From assembly GCA_029964075.1 (NCBI GenBank), contig CM057144.1, positions 17,507,281 to 17,571,280 of the forward strand: 64,000 nucleotides of DNA. Direction: 5' to 3'. The DNA comes from Patiria pectinifera. Taxonomy: Eukaryota; Echinodermata; Asteroidea; Valvatida; Asterinidae. Made by a program: the position numbers and the translations under genes. Each line of letters opens with the position of its first letter. Position 1 is the stretch's first letter. Below are positions 1 to 10,561 of the stretch, piece after piece. The notes beneath the pieces are model-generated. The model was given only the letters and a program-made list of their open reading frames with translations. It ran no database searches and was not told the origin of the DNA.

Positions 1-646
1 CGATAATCAGTCGGAGGCCGTTGCCGATACCTTGTCGACTTTGCGCGTATATTTGGCGATTCTCGCCGGGAGCATTGAACGTGTAGCATTGACCGTAAGT
101 TGGTGAATAGTACGACGAAAAATTGGACGCTTCGCAGCTTTTGTCTCCACCCTTCCAACTGCACTCGCGCAGAGAATCTTTCAGCGAGAACCCAGTGGAC
201 AGAGCGAAGTTGGTATAGTTAAAATCATCGTCGAGCTCGGTGAAATTGAAATCTTGGTCATAGTCGGAGAGGTATTCCTCTACCTGCAGGAGACGGCTCA
301 CGTATTTCTTGTCCTTCTCATCTATTCTGTAGTTCATGAAGCGATTGTAGTTGCAGATAGTCACGGCCGGAAATGCCAGCGTTTTGTTGAACTCGATAAT
401 GACGTTGGTGTTGGCTTCGTACTTAAAATACGCCTGAATACGATCAGCCGTGACATACACGTAGAAACCGCTGGCGATCAGCAGCGCGAGGACCCACGGT
501 ATCTTGGCTCGAGCCCCGCTGCTGTCTGCCACCCGCCCGATACCGTGCAGAGTCGTAGTCGTTGCGAATTGGTACTCCAAACTCGGTTTCTTTTCAGCAC
601 CGTAGGAGGTACATTCAGGCTTCTTGCAAGCTTCATCACATGCCAT
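1..646 (-). CDS. DEG/ENaC (ASIC-like) sodium channel, N-terminal part, cut by window edge
   Basis: Encodes the first 215 residues of a degenerin/epithelial sodium channel subunit; the rest lies beyond base 1. Seen: a short cytoplasmic N-terminus with the family His-Gly gating motif (TLHGIGRV, about residues 35-42), a first transmembrane helix (about 50-70), the post-TM1 family signature FPAVTICNYNRF, then cysteine-containing, N-glycosylation-rich extracellular sequence. The ATG at 646 begins MACDEA. No intron interrupts the visible part. It is clearly paralogous to the neighbouring channel at 1982-3406, with the same orientation and collinear motifs, so the pair is a tandem duplication. Known of the family: trimeric, amiloride-sensitive, Na+-selective channels gated by protons, peptides or mechanical force. 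The ligand of this member cannot be read from sequence. Confidence 0.88.
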   Translation of the reverse strand, partial: MACDEACKKPECTSYGAEKKPSLEYQFATTTTLHGIGRVADSSGARAKIPWVLALLIASGFYVYVTADRIQAYFKYEANTNVIIEFNKTLAFPAVTICNYNRFMNYRIDEKDKKYVSRLLQVEEYLSDYDQDFNFTELDDDFNYTNFALSTGFSLKDSLRECSWKGGDKSCEASNFSSYYSPTYGQCYTFNAPGENRQIYAQSRQGIGNGLRLII

Positions 647-1255
647 CGTTATAGGTCTCGGAAAAACTTGCTCTGTTTTCTTCAAGCTCAAGCAGTGTAA
701 TTAAACCACAGAACTCAACCAGTTTACCGTATATCACGCGCGGGTGATATAACAAACGTTAACGGCACAAGACTGTCTCGAACTCTGACGACGCAAAGTA
801 AACGATCATCGTGGCAGTATCATCCATTTTATTGAGTCGCTGCGGCAATATTGTTAGAGCTTCCCTAAAACAGTAACCTACTCAATAATTTGGCAATGCT
901 TTTACTTAGCCTGCCTCGCCTCTTAATACTTAAACTTTTAATGTATATACTCCCGGAATATTGCTAATGTATGCCATAACCCATTAGGAGTTCAGCACAG
1001 CCGTTACATTTTATCTTTGGCGTGTTCATTTTCTCCTTGAGTGATTTGGTTTTTTTTGCTGGTCGTTTATTAGCGACCTTGATAATTTCTGACTATGATG
1101 CGGTATTGTGAGCCGTTTCTATGAAATTTATTAGTTTTAAGAATTCAGCCAGATGGGACCAATATGCATCGGACGGATTACCATTGATCGATGAACCGAA
1201 CACCGCCCATTACGATATGAATATTTCATGAGCGCAGGTTTTAAGCGATATTTTA
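647..1255. other. intergenic, upstream of the first channel gene
   Basis: AT-rich sequence 5' of the partial channel gene. It probably holds that gene's promoter and 5' UTR. No ORF, repeat or clear core promoter element was recognised. Confidence 0.5.
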
Positions 1256-1545
1256 GCGTGGAGCGCTTTGGTCCAGTGGTTACGATGTTCGACTCGCGAA
1301 CCGCGCCGTGGTGTGTTCAAGCCCTGACGGGGAACGTGCACTAGTGCCTGTGTTCTTGGGCAAGACACTTATCTACAATTGCCTCTGCCCACCTGGGAGT
1401 ATAAATGGGTACCTTTAGAGATCAGAATGCACTGATCTCGAGCTCCTGCAAAAACTGGTCTCATGGCCTGATGATCAGGGGTAATATTGTGAAGCGCTTT
1501 GAGGCCTTTGACATAAAGCGCAATATAAGCACCACATTATAATTA
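1256..1545 (+). mobile_element. tRNA-derived SINE
   Basis: The head has RNA polymerase III promoter elements: an A-box-like TGGTTACGATG near 1276 and a B-box-like GTTCAAGCC near 1314, about the spacing expected in a tRNA. A tRNA-unrelated body follows (TTGGGCAAGACACTTA, then GTATAAATGGGTACC). The 3' end resembles an L2/CR1-type LINE tail (GCGC..TATAAGCACC) and runs into AT-rich DNA. This matches SINEs common in invertebrate deuterostomes that borrow LINE machinery. No target-site duplication could be fixed by eye. Confidence 0.65.
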
Positions 1546-1981
1546 ATTAATTTTATATATTATTAATATCTTTTTCCCCCCAATACTTGTGGTGTTTTTT
1601 CCTCAATCAGTAGTTCTATTGTGTCGTGAAGGCCGTGTTTTTTTCTCCAGAAACTCTTATCGTTTGTTTGATTCGTTAGCTTTGTTAAACCTGCCTGACA
1701 CCGCCCTTCAGCTGAATGTCATGACAAAGTAACGTCACGCCAATAATGCAACTATTCGGGGCAATTGAAAGATAGCGAGAACGTGGCTATTACTTTGATA
1801 AAGAATTCCGTATTCACCCAAAAAGCATAGAATCATTCAGTGCTCATGATTATACTTTCGTTGATCGATCATTTCAACTTAATCGTTGTTACCTTCTAAA
1901 CTAAACTATCAAAATTTCTTGATTTTCCACCAAACGACATGATGCTATCTCCATGTCCCTACTTATACGAAATGTGGTTGT
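1546..1981. other. intergenic between SINE and channel gene
   Basis: AT-rich sequence directly downstream of the minus-strand channel gene that ends at 1982, so it should contain that gene's 3' UTR. Nothing else recognised. Confidence 0.4.
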
Positions 1982-3406
1982 TCAGGAGTTGCCCGACTGT
2001 ACCTTTTTCTTTGTCTTGGCCTTCAGGATCAGTAAGTTCAGGCGTCTCAAGATGTAGTCCAGTAGCTCCACACCGGTGATAACACTGGCCCCAAGAAACA
2101 GTCCAAGTTGACCGCCAAGATCTCCCAGTAGGGCCGTGAACGGCATAGCCTGTACTTGCTCGTACGTAATGGTGCTGAGCTCGCTGTAATACACATCCAA
2201 GTACACAAAATTCTCCTTCACGTATCCGTCGCTGAAATCTGCATCGCCTTGAAAAGCGCGATCAACCTCAGTGGAGACACTTTGGCTGGGATATTTGGCC
2301 GTGGATAGAGTGGTTTCGTAGGTCACGTAATCGCAGGCAATCGGGCACGGGCATTCGGACAGGGAGGAACGGTGGACCTCGAGAGCTTTCATCACGCAGT
2401 TGAACTGTTCGATGTCACACAGCGGTACCAGACTGGAGTCCGATTTGACTGCTCTTTCATACCCGAGAGGCTGACAGCTACACCGTTTAATGATGGCATC
2501 ACGTCGGCAGTTTCTCAGACAAGTGTTACGACTGTATTTTCTGGACTCCTCTGTCGCCTCCGTGCCGCAGACACCCCATGGTTTGGGCAGATTTATGTGG
2601 CGAACCAGACGCATCGAAGCATAGGTGTGGAAACCAGGCGATGCCGATAAACCCATTGTATCAATGAGCGGCAACTCGTCCGGCGGATGGACTGCGAATC
2701 TTAATCCCGCTTCCGCGTGTCCACTGCTTAAGGTCTCTGTGTACTCATGCTGTTGGATGTTGACGATCAACTGGAGACCGTTGCCGGTACCTTGCTGGCT
2801 TTGTGCAAGTTTCTGGTGTGTACTGTGGGTGGTGAATGTGTAGCATTGTCCATGAGATGGAGAGTAGAAAGATGAGAAATTGCCTACATTGCAACTGTAC
2901 CGAGCTCCCTTCCAGTCACACTGAATCAAAGACTCATCCAATGCGAATCCAGTCGCAAGAGCGAAGTGCGTGTAGTTGAATTCGTCTTGGAACAATATAT
3001 CATATGCCGTGGTATTGAAATCGTCGTCTTCTCCGAAAAGGTCTTCGTTCAGCTCCAGGAGGTGACTGACGTATTTCGTTTCGTCTTCGGAGATCTTGGA
3101 GTTCATGAAGCGGTTGTAGTTGCAGATCGTCACGGCCGGAAACTCGAGAGTCTTGTGGAATTCGACAATGACATTAGTGTTGGCTTCGAATTTCAGGTAC
3201 GCCTGGGTACGATCGATCGTGACGAACGCGCAGAAGCCGCCGGCTATCAGCAGCGCCAGGACCCACGGTATCTTGGCTCGAACCCCGCTGCTGTCTGCCA
3301 CCCGTCCGATGCCGTGGAGGGTTGTAGTCGTTGCGAATTGGTACTCCAAACTCGGTTCCCGTTCCTCCCCGACGTTACCGGTCTTGTGCGATGGGTCGTC
3401 TGCCAT
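1982..3406 (-). CDS. DEG/ENaC (ASIC-like) sodium channel, complete, intronless
   Basis: A 474-residue single-exon ion channel subunit at the plasma membrane. Seen in order: the His-Gly gating motif (TLHGIGRV), TM1 (IPWVLALLIAGGF...), the family signature FPAVTICNYNRF, an extracellular loop with several N-x-S/T sites and the conserved cysteine-rich block (NTCLRNC...CSCQPLGY, then CPCPIACDYVTYET), and the pre-TM2/TM2 pore with GLFLGAS, the selectivity-filter region. Start choice: the frame continues upstream only through a GTG. The ATG at 3406 (MADDPS) aligns with the start of the neighbouring paralogue. Length is normal for ASIC-type members. The ligand or gating stimulus is unknown. Lack of introns suggests retroposition or lineage-specific intron loss, followed by tandem duplication. 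Confidence 0.93.
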   Translation of the reverse strand: MADDPSHKTGNVGEEREPSLEYQFATTTTLHGIGRVADSSGVRAKIPWVLALLIAGGFCAFVTIDRTQAYLKFEANTNVIVEFHKTLEFPAVTICNYNRFMNSKISEDETKYVSHLLELNEDLFGEDDDFNTTAYDILFQDEFNYTHFALATGFALDESLIQCDWKGARYSCNVGNFSSFYSPSHGQCYTFTTHSTHQKLAQSQQGTGNGLQLIVNIQQHEYTETLSSGHAEAGLRFAVHPPDELPLIDTMGLSASPGFHTYASMRLVRHINLPKPWGVCGTEATEESRKYSRNTCLRNCRRDAIIKRCSCQPLGYERAVKSDSSLVPLCDIEQFNCVMKALEVHRSSLSECPCPIACDYVTYETTLSTAKYPSQSVSTEVDRAFQGDADFSDGYVKENFVYLDVYYSELSTITYEQVQAMPFTALLGDLGGQLGLFLGASVITGVELLDYILRRLNLLILKAKTKKKVQSGNS

Positions 3407-5326
3407 TGCTAGTGTATAGTGCAAGATGTTTTCAATCCTATTATTGTCACCTGCACACGGCACGATATAGGTGGTACTGTACTAGCAAATACCAAGAGTA
3501 GGCTATGTAAGGCCGAAGGAATACCTTCAAACTTACTGCTGGCTTCGTTCCTATCTAACAGCCGGACTGCATTGAACTGAAATGTCCAGCCAATTTTCCG
3601 TCACTTTTATACCAAGTTGAGGATGGATCTATACTAGCCTGTCTTTAAGCGATGCTGATGAAATTGTCAAAAGTGCACGTTTAATGGCATCATGGTCAAC
3701 GAACCAAGACTCCAGTTACAGTCGGTATGGCTTGTCTTTGTATTGTTCCTTCAACGATTACGCTCTTCTGTTAATTACTCAATTTTCATCCCCAAATGAG
3801 GCACTCTTTAGTACAAAACTTGGTATAAGCCACATTTCCTGACAACTGAAGCGTGGAACAATAATTACTTAGGCTGGCTTAGGCCTATATGCAATTTTGT
3901 TTTTTGCATTTACGATATCGAGAAGCACTTACGATCATTACAGACCTTGTAAGTACCTACCAGTGAAAAATAATTGAGATGGAATATTGGGCTATGCCCT
4001 TCATCACCTATTCGTACTGTAACAGTACTTACCAGTCAATAATAATTGAGATGGAATATTGGGTTATGCCCTTCACCTATTCGTACTCTAACCCATGGCA
4101 GGGTTTTTCAATACTCTGGAATAAACCACACCAGCCTGTGTGATATTAAATTGCAGGCATTGAACTCTCTGTTGCCTGTATTTGCTGTCACGTCCCAATA
4201 TTTACCATAAAAATACCTTGTTACAGCACAGGGTATGGTGTGCATTACGTTTCTTGCCGTTAGGTAATGTGTGGAGTTATGTGGTAGCATTGTGATACAA
4301 CGTGAGTGTTGAGGAAAACGAATGTGATGTAACGTTAAACAAGACATGTAAGGCCTGAAAACAAAGTGTACCTTTCGGACTAAACAATTTAGCCACAAAA
4401 ACATGAACGGCCTTCAAAAATTGAACGGCGCTTGTATTTTCGCCGTCTATACGTTCTGAGATGTTATCTGAGAATTCCCATTGTGGAACCTACCTTAAGC
4501 CATCGCTAACTATAACAGGAACAGTTAAAGTTACTGGTCCGGGTGTGCATGACAGTAAGCAATAGGCCACGGCATTGTTATATTGTCTCGTTATTAATAA
4601 TGCACGTTAAAACGAAAGTTACCAAGCAACTGCAGACACCACGCTTAACGAAACTCGTCATTTCGTGACGGCGCTGCAAACAATAATGACAGGACATAAA
4701 GAGAGCGATTTGTAGTCGTTGTACACTCTGTAACCATATCCTATGGCATTATAAGACCTTCTTTAATGAGGCATTACAATACGTGATGGACGTTATAAGT
4801 ACCACAAAATGATCAGCACAGTTATAACGATGCGTGTACACTGAAGTCGAATTATTATACTGTTAGTAATCTAACTGAAAAATATACCATTAGGGAGATA
4901 ATCTCTGCAGTTTTTGAGCAATATTATCGCCAACCGCGCGTTTGCTCGCCGTACGCTTTCATGACTTTCTAGCTTAAGGTTTGGCGCACGTTTTGATACC
5001 AAATTTATGAAAATTGACCTTAGGGTCACCGCACAGTGCTAGTGAGCCATTATTTGAGGTTGCACACCATAGAAATCGTATTTCATCATAAACAAGACAT
5101 GGAAAGTATAGCCCGCTGTGGTAACAGTGCTCTAACTTGCAAATTCAATCACTAATTTAAACATGCAATCAAATACTGTGTTCAGATTAAATTACTATTC
5201 TGCATGTGTACCACATGTCATTCCTTTTCGTCACTCCATGACCGAGTTCGGGGAGGTGGGCGGATGCACCCCTCCCTTCCCAGCTGTGAGATGGTGGTGT
5301 CCCCCAACCCGGCCCTCAGTATAAGG
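3407..5326. other. intergenic between channel and GPCR genes
   Basis: AT-rich and without a supported gene. It contains the tandem duplication listed at 3952-4092. The left part should hold the channel promoter and the right part the GPCR 3' UTR. Short open frames (for example 4108-4404) show no family motif. Confidence 0.4.
3952..4092. repeat. two-copy tandem repeat, about 70 bp unit
   Basis: Two adjacent copies (3952-4023 and 4024-4092) both read AGTAC.TACCAGT, then AATAATTGAGATGGAATATT, GGGTTATGCCCTTCA and ATTCGTACT. The second copy has a 3-base deletion and a few substitutions. A local duplication with no coding content. Confidence 0.85.
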
Positions 5327-6349
5327 CTAAGGGCATTGCGCTGAGACGGTTCCAGCGGCAGTGGAACCAGTAGAGTACGATTGCATCTCGTGGGCGGTAG
5401 TCTCCTGTCCAGCGTCTTGGGTGAGGCCCAACATGCTCCTGACGCCACGCCTGAACTGCTGGTACTTGAGGGCATAGATGAACGGATTAGCGCACGAGTT
5501 GAAGGCTACCATCGATGTACTGATGATGTACAGGGCGCCTCTGAAATCAAGGGGCCAGCCGAAGTTGTACATGAAGAAGATGACGCTGCTTGGGGTCCAG
5601 CACACGACGTAGACGGCGAAAACGAGCACCAGGGTTTTGATGGTGTTCCGACGGGCGCGAAGCATCGCGTCGCCCGCTCCCTCCCCCGGTGGCTGGCCGC
5701 TGACGGACCCATCGGCCCTGTCCTGGCGACGCGCCTGCATAGGGCCCACACGGGTCGCGTTACGCTTCAGAACAATGGCAATATGCGAGTAGGCAAAGAA
5801 CATAACCGAAGCCGGTAGGAAGTATTGCATGCAGAGGTAGAGTACACCAATGGCGTGAGCCCCTGGCACCGAGATCTGCACACATCGCCCGTCTTCGTTA
5901 ATGACGTGAATCACAATGCCGTACGCACAGGTAGCCATACCAAAGACCCACACGCAGACTATCGCCACTGTGGCTTTGCAGGATTGAAAGTTCATTTGGT
6001 AGCGGAACGGGAACACGATGGCGTAATAGCGCTCGAGGGTCAGCGCCACCAGGTTGAAGGTGGAGGCGGTGAAGAAAGCCCAGACGAGAATGTCGGAGAC
6101 CCAGAGGCGACACAGCAGCCAACTGGCAAGATCTTGGTCCAGGGGGTACGGGGTGGGGACGTTACTGCTTAATAGAAGCATCAAGGAGCCAAGGAAATCA
6201 ACCACAGCCTGGTTGGCGATGAAGGCATTGGTCAGGGTGTGCATGGAGCGGACACGATAGATGACAACACACACCAACCAGTTACCAATGATGCCTAGGA
6301 GACCCACTATGGTCTTGACGACTCGTAGAGATACCAACGCCTCAGCCAT
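5327..6349 (-). CDS. class A (rhodopsin-like) G-protein-coupled receptor, intronless
   Basis: A 340-residue seven-helix receptor. Seen: TM1 with IGNW (G-N motif), TM2 with FIANQAVVDFLGS (an Asp at the sodium site), TM3 ending ERY in place of DRY (LERYYAIVFPF), a basic third intracellular loop of about 40 residues, TM6 with the CWTP form of CWxP, TM7 with NPFIY (NPxxY), and a helix-8-like LKYQQFRRG followed by a Ser/Thr-rich tail. The ATG at 6349 (MAEALV) lies close to TM1, so the extracellular N-terminus is very short and lacks an obvious glycosylation site. The general pattern suits the peptide-receptor-like receptors expanded in marine invertebrates, but the ligand cannot be assigned. GC content is higher than in the surroundings, typical of an intronless coding exon. 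Confidence 0.92.
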   Translation of the reverse strand: MAEALVSLRVVKTIVGLLGIIGNWLVCVVIYRVRSMHTLTNAFIANQAVVDFLGSLMLLLSSNVPTPYPLDQDLASWLLCRLWVSDILVWAFFTASTFNLVALTLERYYAIVFPFRYQMNFQSCKATVAIVCVWVFGMATCAYGIVIHVINEDGRCVQISVPGAHAIGVLYLCMQYFLPASVMFFAYSHIAIVLKRNATRVGPMQARRQDRADGSVSGQPPGEGAGDAMLRARRNTIKTLVLVFAVYVVCWTPSSVIFFMYNFGWPLDFRGALYIISTSMVAFNSCANPFIYALKYQQFRRGVRSMLGLTQDAGQETTAHEMQSYSTGSTAAGTVSAQCP

Positions 6350-7969
6350 TATCCCGATGGTACCTCCAAACTCCGTCTGAGAAACACGTTTGGCATTGCT
6401 CTGTCGGTAGGAAACCGTATAGTTTACGTGATTCTTTTACGGCTCACAGAACTTGAAGTCCTGCTCTCGAGTTTACTTTGTACTTCAGTAGGGCTATTAG
6501 TTTTACATTGCAAATTGGAGCAGTCGTTATACAGTTACTATACCTACAGCTATCAAGTGTACTGTTGACTTTTACCCAAGTCGTGTATCATCTCGTGTGC
6601 GAGTTTTTGTAGAGGTCTGGAAGAATAAGACGGATCACAGCTTACTCTTCGACTCTGAAGATCGATGATCATCAATCATCTCGAACGTTCGTAAAACAAA
6701 CCAATCGGATTTTTGTGATTTCACCGCACGCACACCGCGAACAAAATGAGGACGATAAAGATCCCATAAAAGGCAGCCGAACTCGTCGTCTGATGTCTTA
6801 CGCTGGGGTGTCTTTATGGTGCCTTAGGCCTGCAGGTGTTAAACAATGAGCGAGGGCTGATGATGGGACGATTGGAAATCCTTTCAGTGTCCAAGCAAGC
6901 GAAAAACCCTCGTACATGGGCCGCCTGCACAGATATCCTTCCAACTGAGATGTCCGTGGCGATTACCCGAAGTAAACTGATATTCATCTGTTGTGAAGTC
7001 AAAACGCAAAGGTTGTGCCTTGGAAAGAGAAGTATTTCTCCTTCATAGCGACAGTGGAGAGAGGGAAAGAGTAACGATGGTTATCGAGATGGTATCGCCC
7101 CTTGCAATGTTCCTCACTCTTTCGCTCAATCTTGTGTACCGCATGACGTAGTGATTGGGGAGCGATGCATATGCAGCTCGATTTTATTCTGTTGCAAGCA
7201 GTCACTCAACATTCTAGTACGCATGCGTAAAACAAAATATCACGTGAATATGTTGTTGAATATTCTCGCGATCATTGAGCAATAATGATGGGTCAGATCA
7301 TTTGTGAGCACAATAACACACAGGCATCTTTATTATTCGATGAAAAGTGACATAATTGCATGTTTGAAAACAGGGAAATGCAGCGAGCATGCATTTGCGA
7401 GTTGTAAACATCTTAGAATATACCGTCTTGAGTTGTAACTCGTGTTTTTCTCTGTTCTTGAGAATGAAATTGAAAGTGGCCTGACACTCCTGGGTATGCG
7501 TCAAGAACTGTTTGGAACAATCCATCATTTCTGATCATCCTGCAAGATCGGGGCTATGTATTTACGGTTGCTTTTGATACATGACCCAAAGCAAACACAA
7601 AACGCGACCAATCTGCTCCTCAATTGTACCATTATGACGAACGACGAATTAATTGGTGAAATTACATCTCCTTCTCTCTGTCCGCCGTGTTTCCGTTTCG
7701 ATGCTACCGCTCTTTGATTTATCAAATTGGACTTTTTACATGCATCATTCCATTTCCTGTATGGCTCGTTTTTGCCGCATCGAAATGAATTGTATTGGAC
7801 ACGGAAGTGCCTATGACAACGGTACCAATCAAGACAAGTGCTTCGGCATTTCGCATAGAAAAAGTCAGTAGGACTGGCCAGTCACACAAGGAACGTTTTG
7901 CTCTAACCTTGCAGATATACACTTTGTGGACCTGTGAACAAAAGAGATCCACATAGGTGCAGGAAATTT
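6350..7969. other. intergenic upstream of GPCR
   Basis: AT-rich with scattered short open frames on both strands, none showing a domain, repeat motif or splice structure. Presumably includes the GPCR promoter near 6350-6600. Confidence 0.35.
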
Positions 7970-8335
7970 GAACGTTTTGTGGACTTGCACACGTCCACAC
8001 TAGGTTCCCCCTCTGAAAAACAGGTTTAGAGACATTTTGGGTTAGGTTTATCTGTCGCAAAATGAAGAGAAACACTAAAGGAAATCATGATAAAGAAAAA
8101 TGGGTCAACTTGAAAGAGAGTTCACAGTGCAAATTAAATATTTTGTCTCCGGTTTTAGGATGCAAGAAGCGTGAACGCTTTGTGGACCTGCACACGACTC
8201 TACACTAGGTTTCTTCCTCTCTGGAAAACAGGTTTACGTTTAGAGTAATGTTGGGCAAGGTTTATCCGTCTCAAAATGAAGAGGAACACTCAAGGGGTTG
8301 AAAGAGTGTTCACAGTGTGAGTGAAGTGAGTTTTT
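7970..8335. repeat. two-copy direct repeat, period about 200 bp
   Basis: Starting near 7970 and again near 8172 the sequence repeats the same order of blocks: GAACG.TTTGTGGAC, TGCACACG, ACACTAGGTT, AAACAGGTTTA, GGTTTATC.GTC.CAAAATGA, AGAGG/AAACACT and GTTCACAGTG. The copies are clearly diverged, so the duplication is not recent. Confidence 0.8.
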
Positions 8336-8415
8336 TTTCACGAAAACAAAGGAATGTCCACACTACGTATGTAACGTAAACCTGTGTGTGTGAAGGGGTA
8401 TAGTCTGCTGCCATC

Positions 8416-9202
8416 TTAGTAGTAGTAACATTTATTTCAATGATGTCATTCATTACAATTATGTACAAACATGTATACATTAGAAAAAATTCACTAGTAT
8501 AATATTTGATAGTTATGTACACAGTGATTAATTATAAACTGTGAAATTAAATGACAACATTTAGGTATAAGGTTAAGCAGAACGCTTTTGTGCCCTTACC
8601 TATGGACAAACATACGACCAAGGGACAAACAAAACAATACGTGAGACAGACAGGACAAGCGTGAGACAAGGCCTAAATATTAATACACAAAATAATAAAT
8701 TTTCAATTTATGAATATGATTCGAGAAAATGAGTTTTTAAATTTTTGACAAAGACAGATAGTGAAGGTAACGATTTAAGAGAATCATCTAAACTATTCCA
8801 GTACAAAGTGCCTCGGTTAAATTGGACAAACAAATTTCCCCTAGCACTACTTCGAGTGTTATATACATGAACATTAGATGCTCAGGTAAAACAAGAATTA
8901 AAACATGACGGAAGTAAATTATGCATAAATTTATACATTAGTTTTCCTAAATTAAGGTAATATAAGTCATTACATTGTAATATATTTAATTTAGCAAATA
9001 ATGGAGCAGAATGATCACGATAGCCAGCATTCGAAATTATACGAACTGCTCGTTTCTGTAAAGTAAGTAATTTGTTACACTTCGGGGGTGTGTGCTTTTT
9101 GTTCTCTTGTGCATTATTGTTAATGAATAATTTACAAAACAAAAACACTCCAAGATGGTTGCTGAATGCAATCAATCTACATGTATAGTGTTTCCCGTGC
9201 AT
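8416..9202 (-). mobile_element. decayed non-LTR retrotransposon (LINE) 3' fragment
   Basis: The minus strand encodes the C-terminal, post-RT part of a LINE polymerase: KLLTLQKRAVRIIS (about 9075-9030), then PLFAKLNILQCNDLYYL, then after an in-frame TGA at 8882-8884 the same frame goes on with NTRSSARGNLFVQFNRGTLY and WNSLDDSLKSLPSLSVF to a stop near 8720. A 3' UTR follows and ends in short TAC-type repeats near 8417-8428, a usual LINE tail. The 5' part, including the catalytic RT motifs, is missing (5' truncation). The element is non-autonomous and old. Confidence 0.8.
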
Positions 9203-10561
9203 GGCAATTTAGTGTGATAGCAGTTGAACTTGAGTCACATAATACTATTGATTCGCGTGTGTTACCGCTGAGCTATACACGACCATAATAAATCATGTGT
9301 CCGTTTTGATTGAACGAACATCATGACGCTCAAGAAAACTTCGTTTATTTTCATTAAATATTTATTCCTGAGGCGTGACTGTGTCGCCGGCATGTCTCGA
9401 GATGGCATCACATAGGCTTAATATCAATCAATTATGATATAGCACTGAGAATCGACTAAACTATCGCCGGTAATTCCATAAGTAGACACATCACTGTGTT
9501 AACTGAACATGACATAATACAACTACCCGTATATTTTAATGGCGCTTTTCAGCCATTAGAGCGCACCACAAATGGATTTTTTTGTTTCCATTAAACTTTG
9601 ACATTATATTTTAGTGATTCAAATATTGCCTTACGTTTTGTGAGCTTTTAATAAAAGGTTCTAATATGGCTGAAAATGGGTATCAAAAATTACACGCTAG
9701 TTTTTAATGATTTGAGCAGAGAACTGCATTTCTGGTGAGGCGAATATCCATCTTTGGTACGACGCAATCATTAGGGACGAATAATGATGTGCGTATTGGA
9801 TACGTATGTCCGCTCTGGAAAACACTTGCTGATAGTGTCTCATTTTGTTCGATTATTTCACCAAGTAATTCATACTTTCAATATTTTAATGCGTGAGATG
9901 CAAATTGCCAAATAGCGTGCCGGCCATGCCCGATAAATTAACCACGCATTGAACGGTAATTTACTCTTTTTTTCCTGAACGGCATATGTACGTTGTACTC
10001 GCAATATTAGACCTCTAATTAAGTATACGATTATTAGAAAATGGTTCGCGTGCAGGCTCGAAAAAAAAGTTGCTTGGTTATTTCACTAAACCCACATACA
10101 TGTAAATACATAGGCCTACATCTTATATAACCTTTTGATGTAAAATGCACATTTCCCATGGTGTGCCAGATGAAATAGGCATGCAAAATGGTGTTTTAGA
10201 AACCAACAACTTTTCTTTTCCAGCCGCACACGTCTCCCGCGCCCGTCCCTAATGAGTAATGTTGACGCGCGCGTAATGTATGGAGATTCTGCACGCGCGC
10301 GCATAGAATCTCATCACGAAGATGAAATACATTCGTCCTTCATCATTAGGAACACTTGAGTCCGTATCTTTTTTGCTAAATTTCTTTAAAATAACGACCA
10401 AATCACCGTAAAAATCTCAGTGCACTGTTGGGAGCAAGATGTATGCCTTCGGAACGATGGCTGGACAAAGCAAGAATCATTCGTCTCCAAACATAACCTA
10501 GAAACAAGCGTAAACCAAAGTGTCCGACCCAACGCCAGCTCGCGGTCCCCGTTTGGCGGGA
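9203..10561. other. intergenic upstream of ankyrin/SOCS gene
   Basis: AT-rich until about 10200, then GC-richer up to the first coding exon of the plus-strand gene, as expected for a promoter and 5' UTR region. No conserved element recognised. An alternating pyrimidine-purine stretch (GCGCGCG) lies near 10290. Confidence 0.4.

Noticed and set aside
9230..9295. Minus-strand tRNA-like stretch (TATAGCTCAGCGGTAA, A-box-like)
   Set aside because: No proper B box or acceptor-stem pairing, and the surroundings are LINE-derived; chance or a heavily decayed SINE head.
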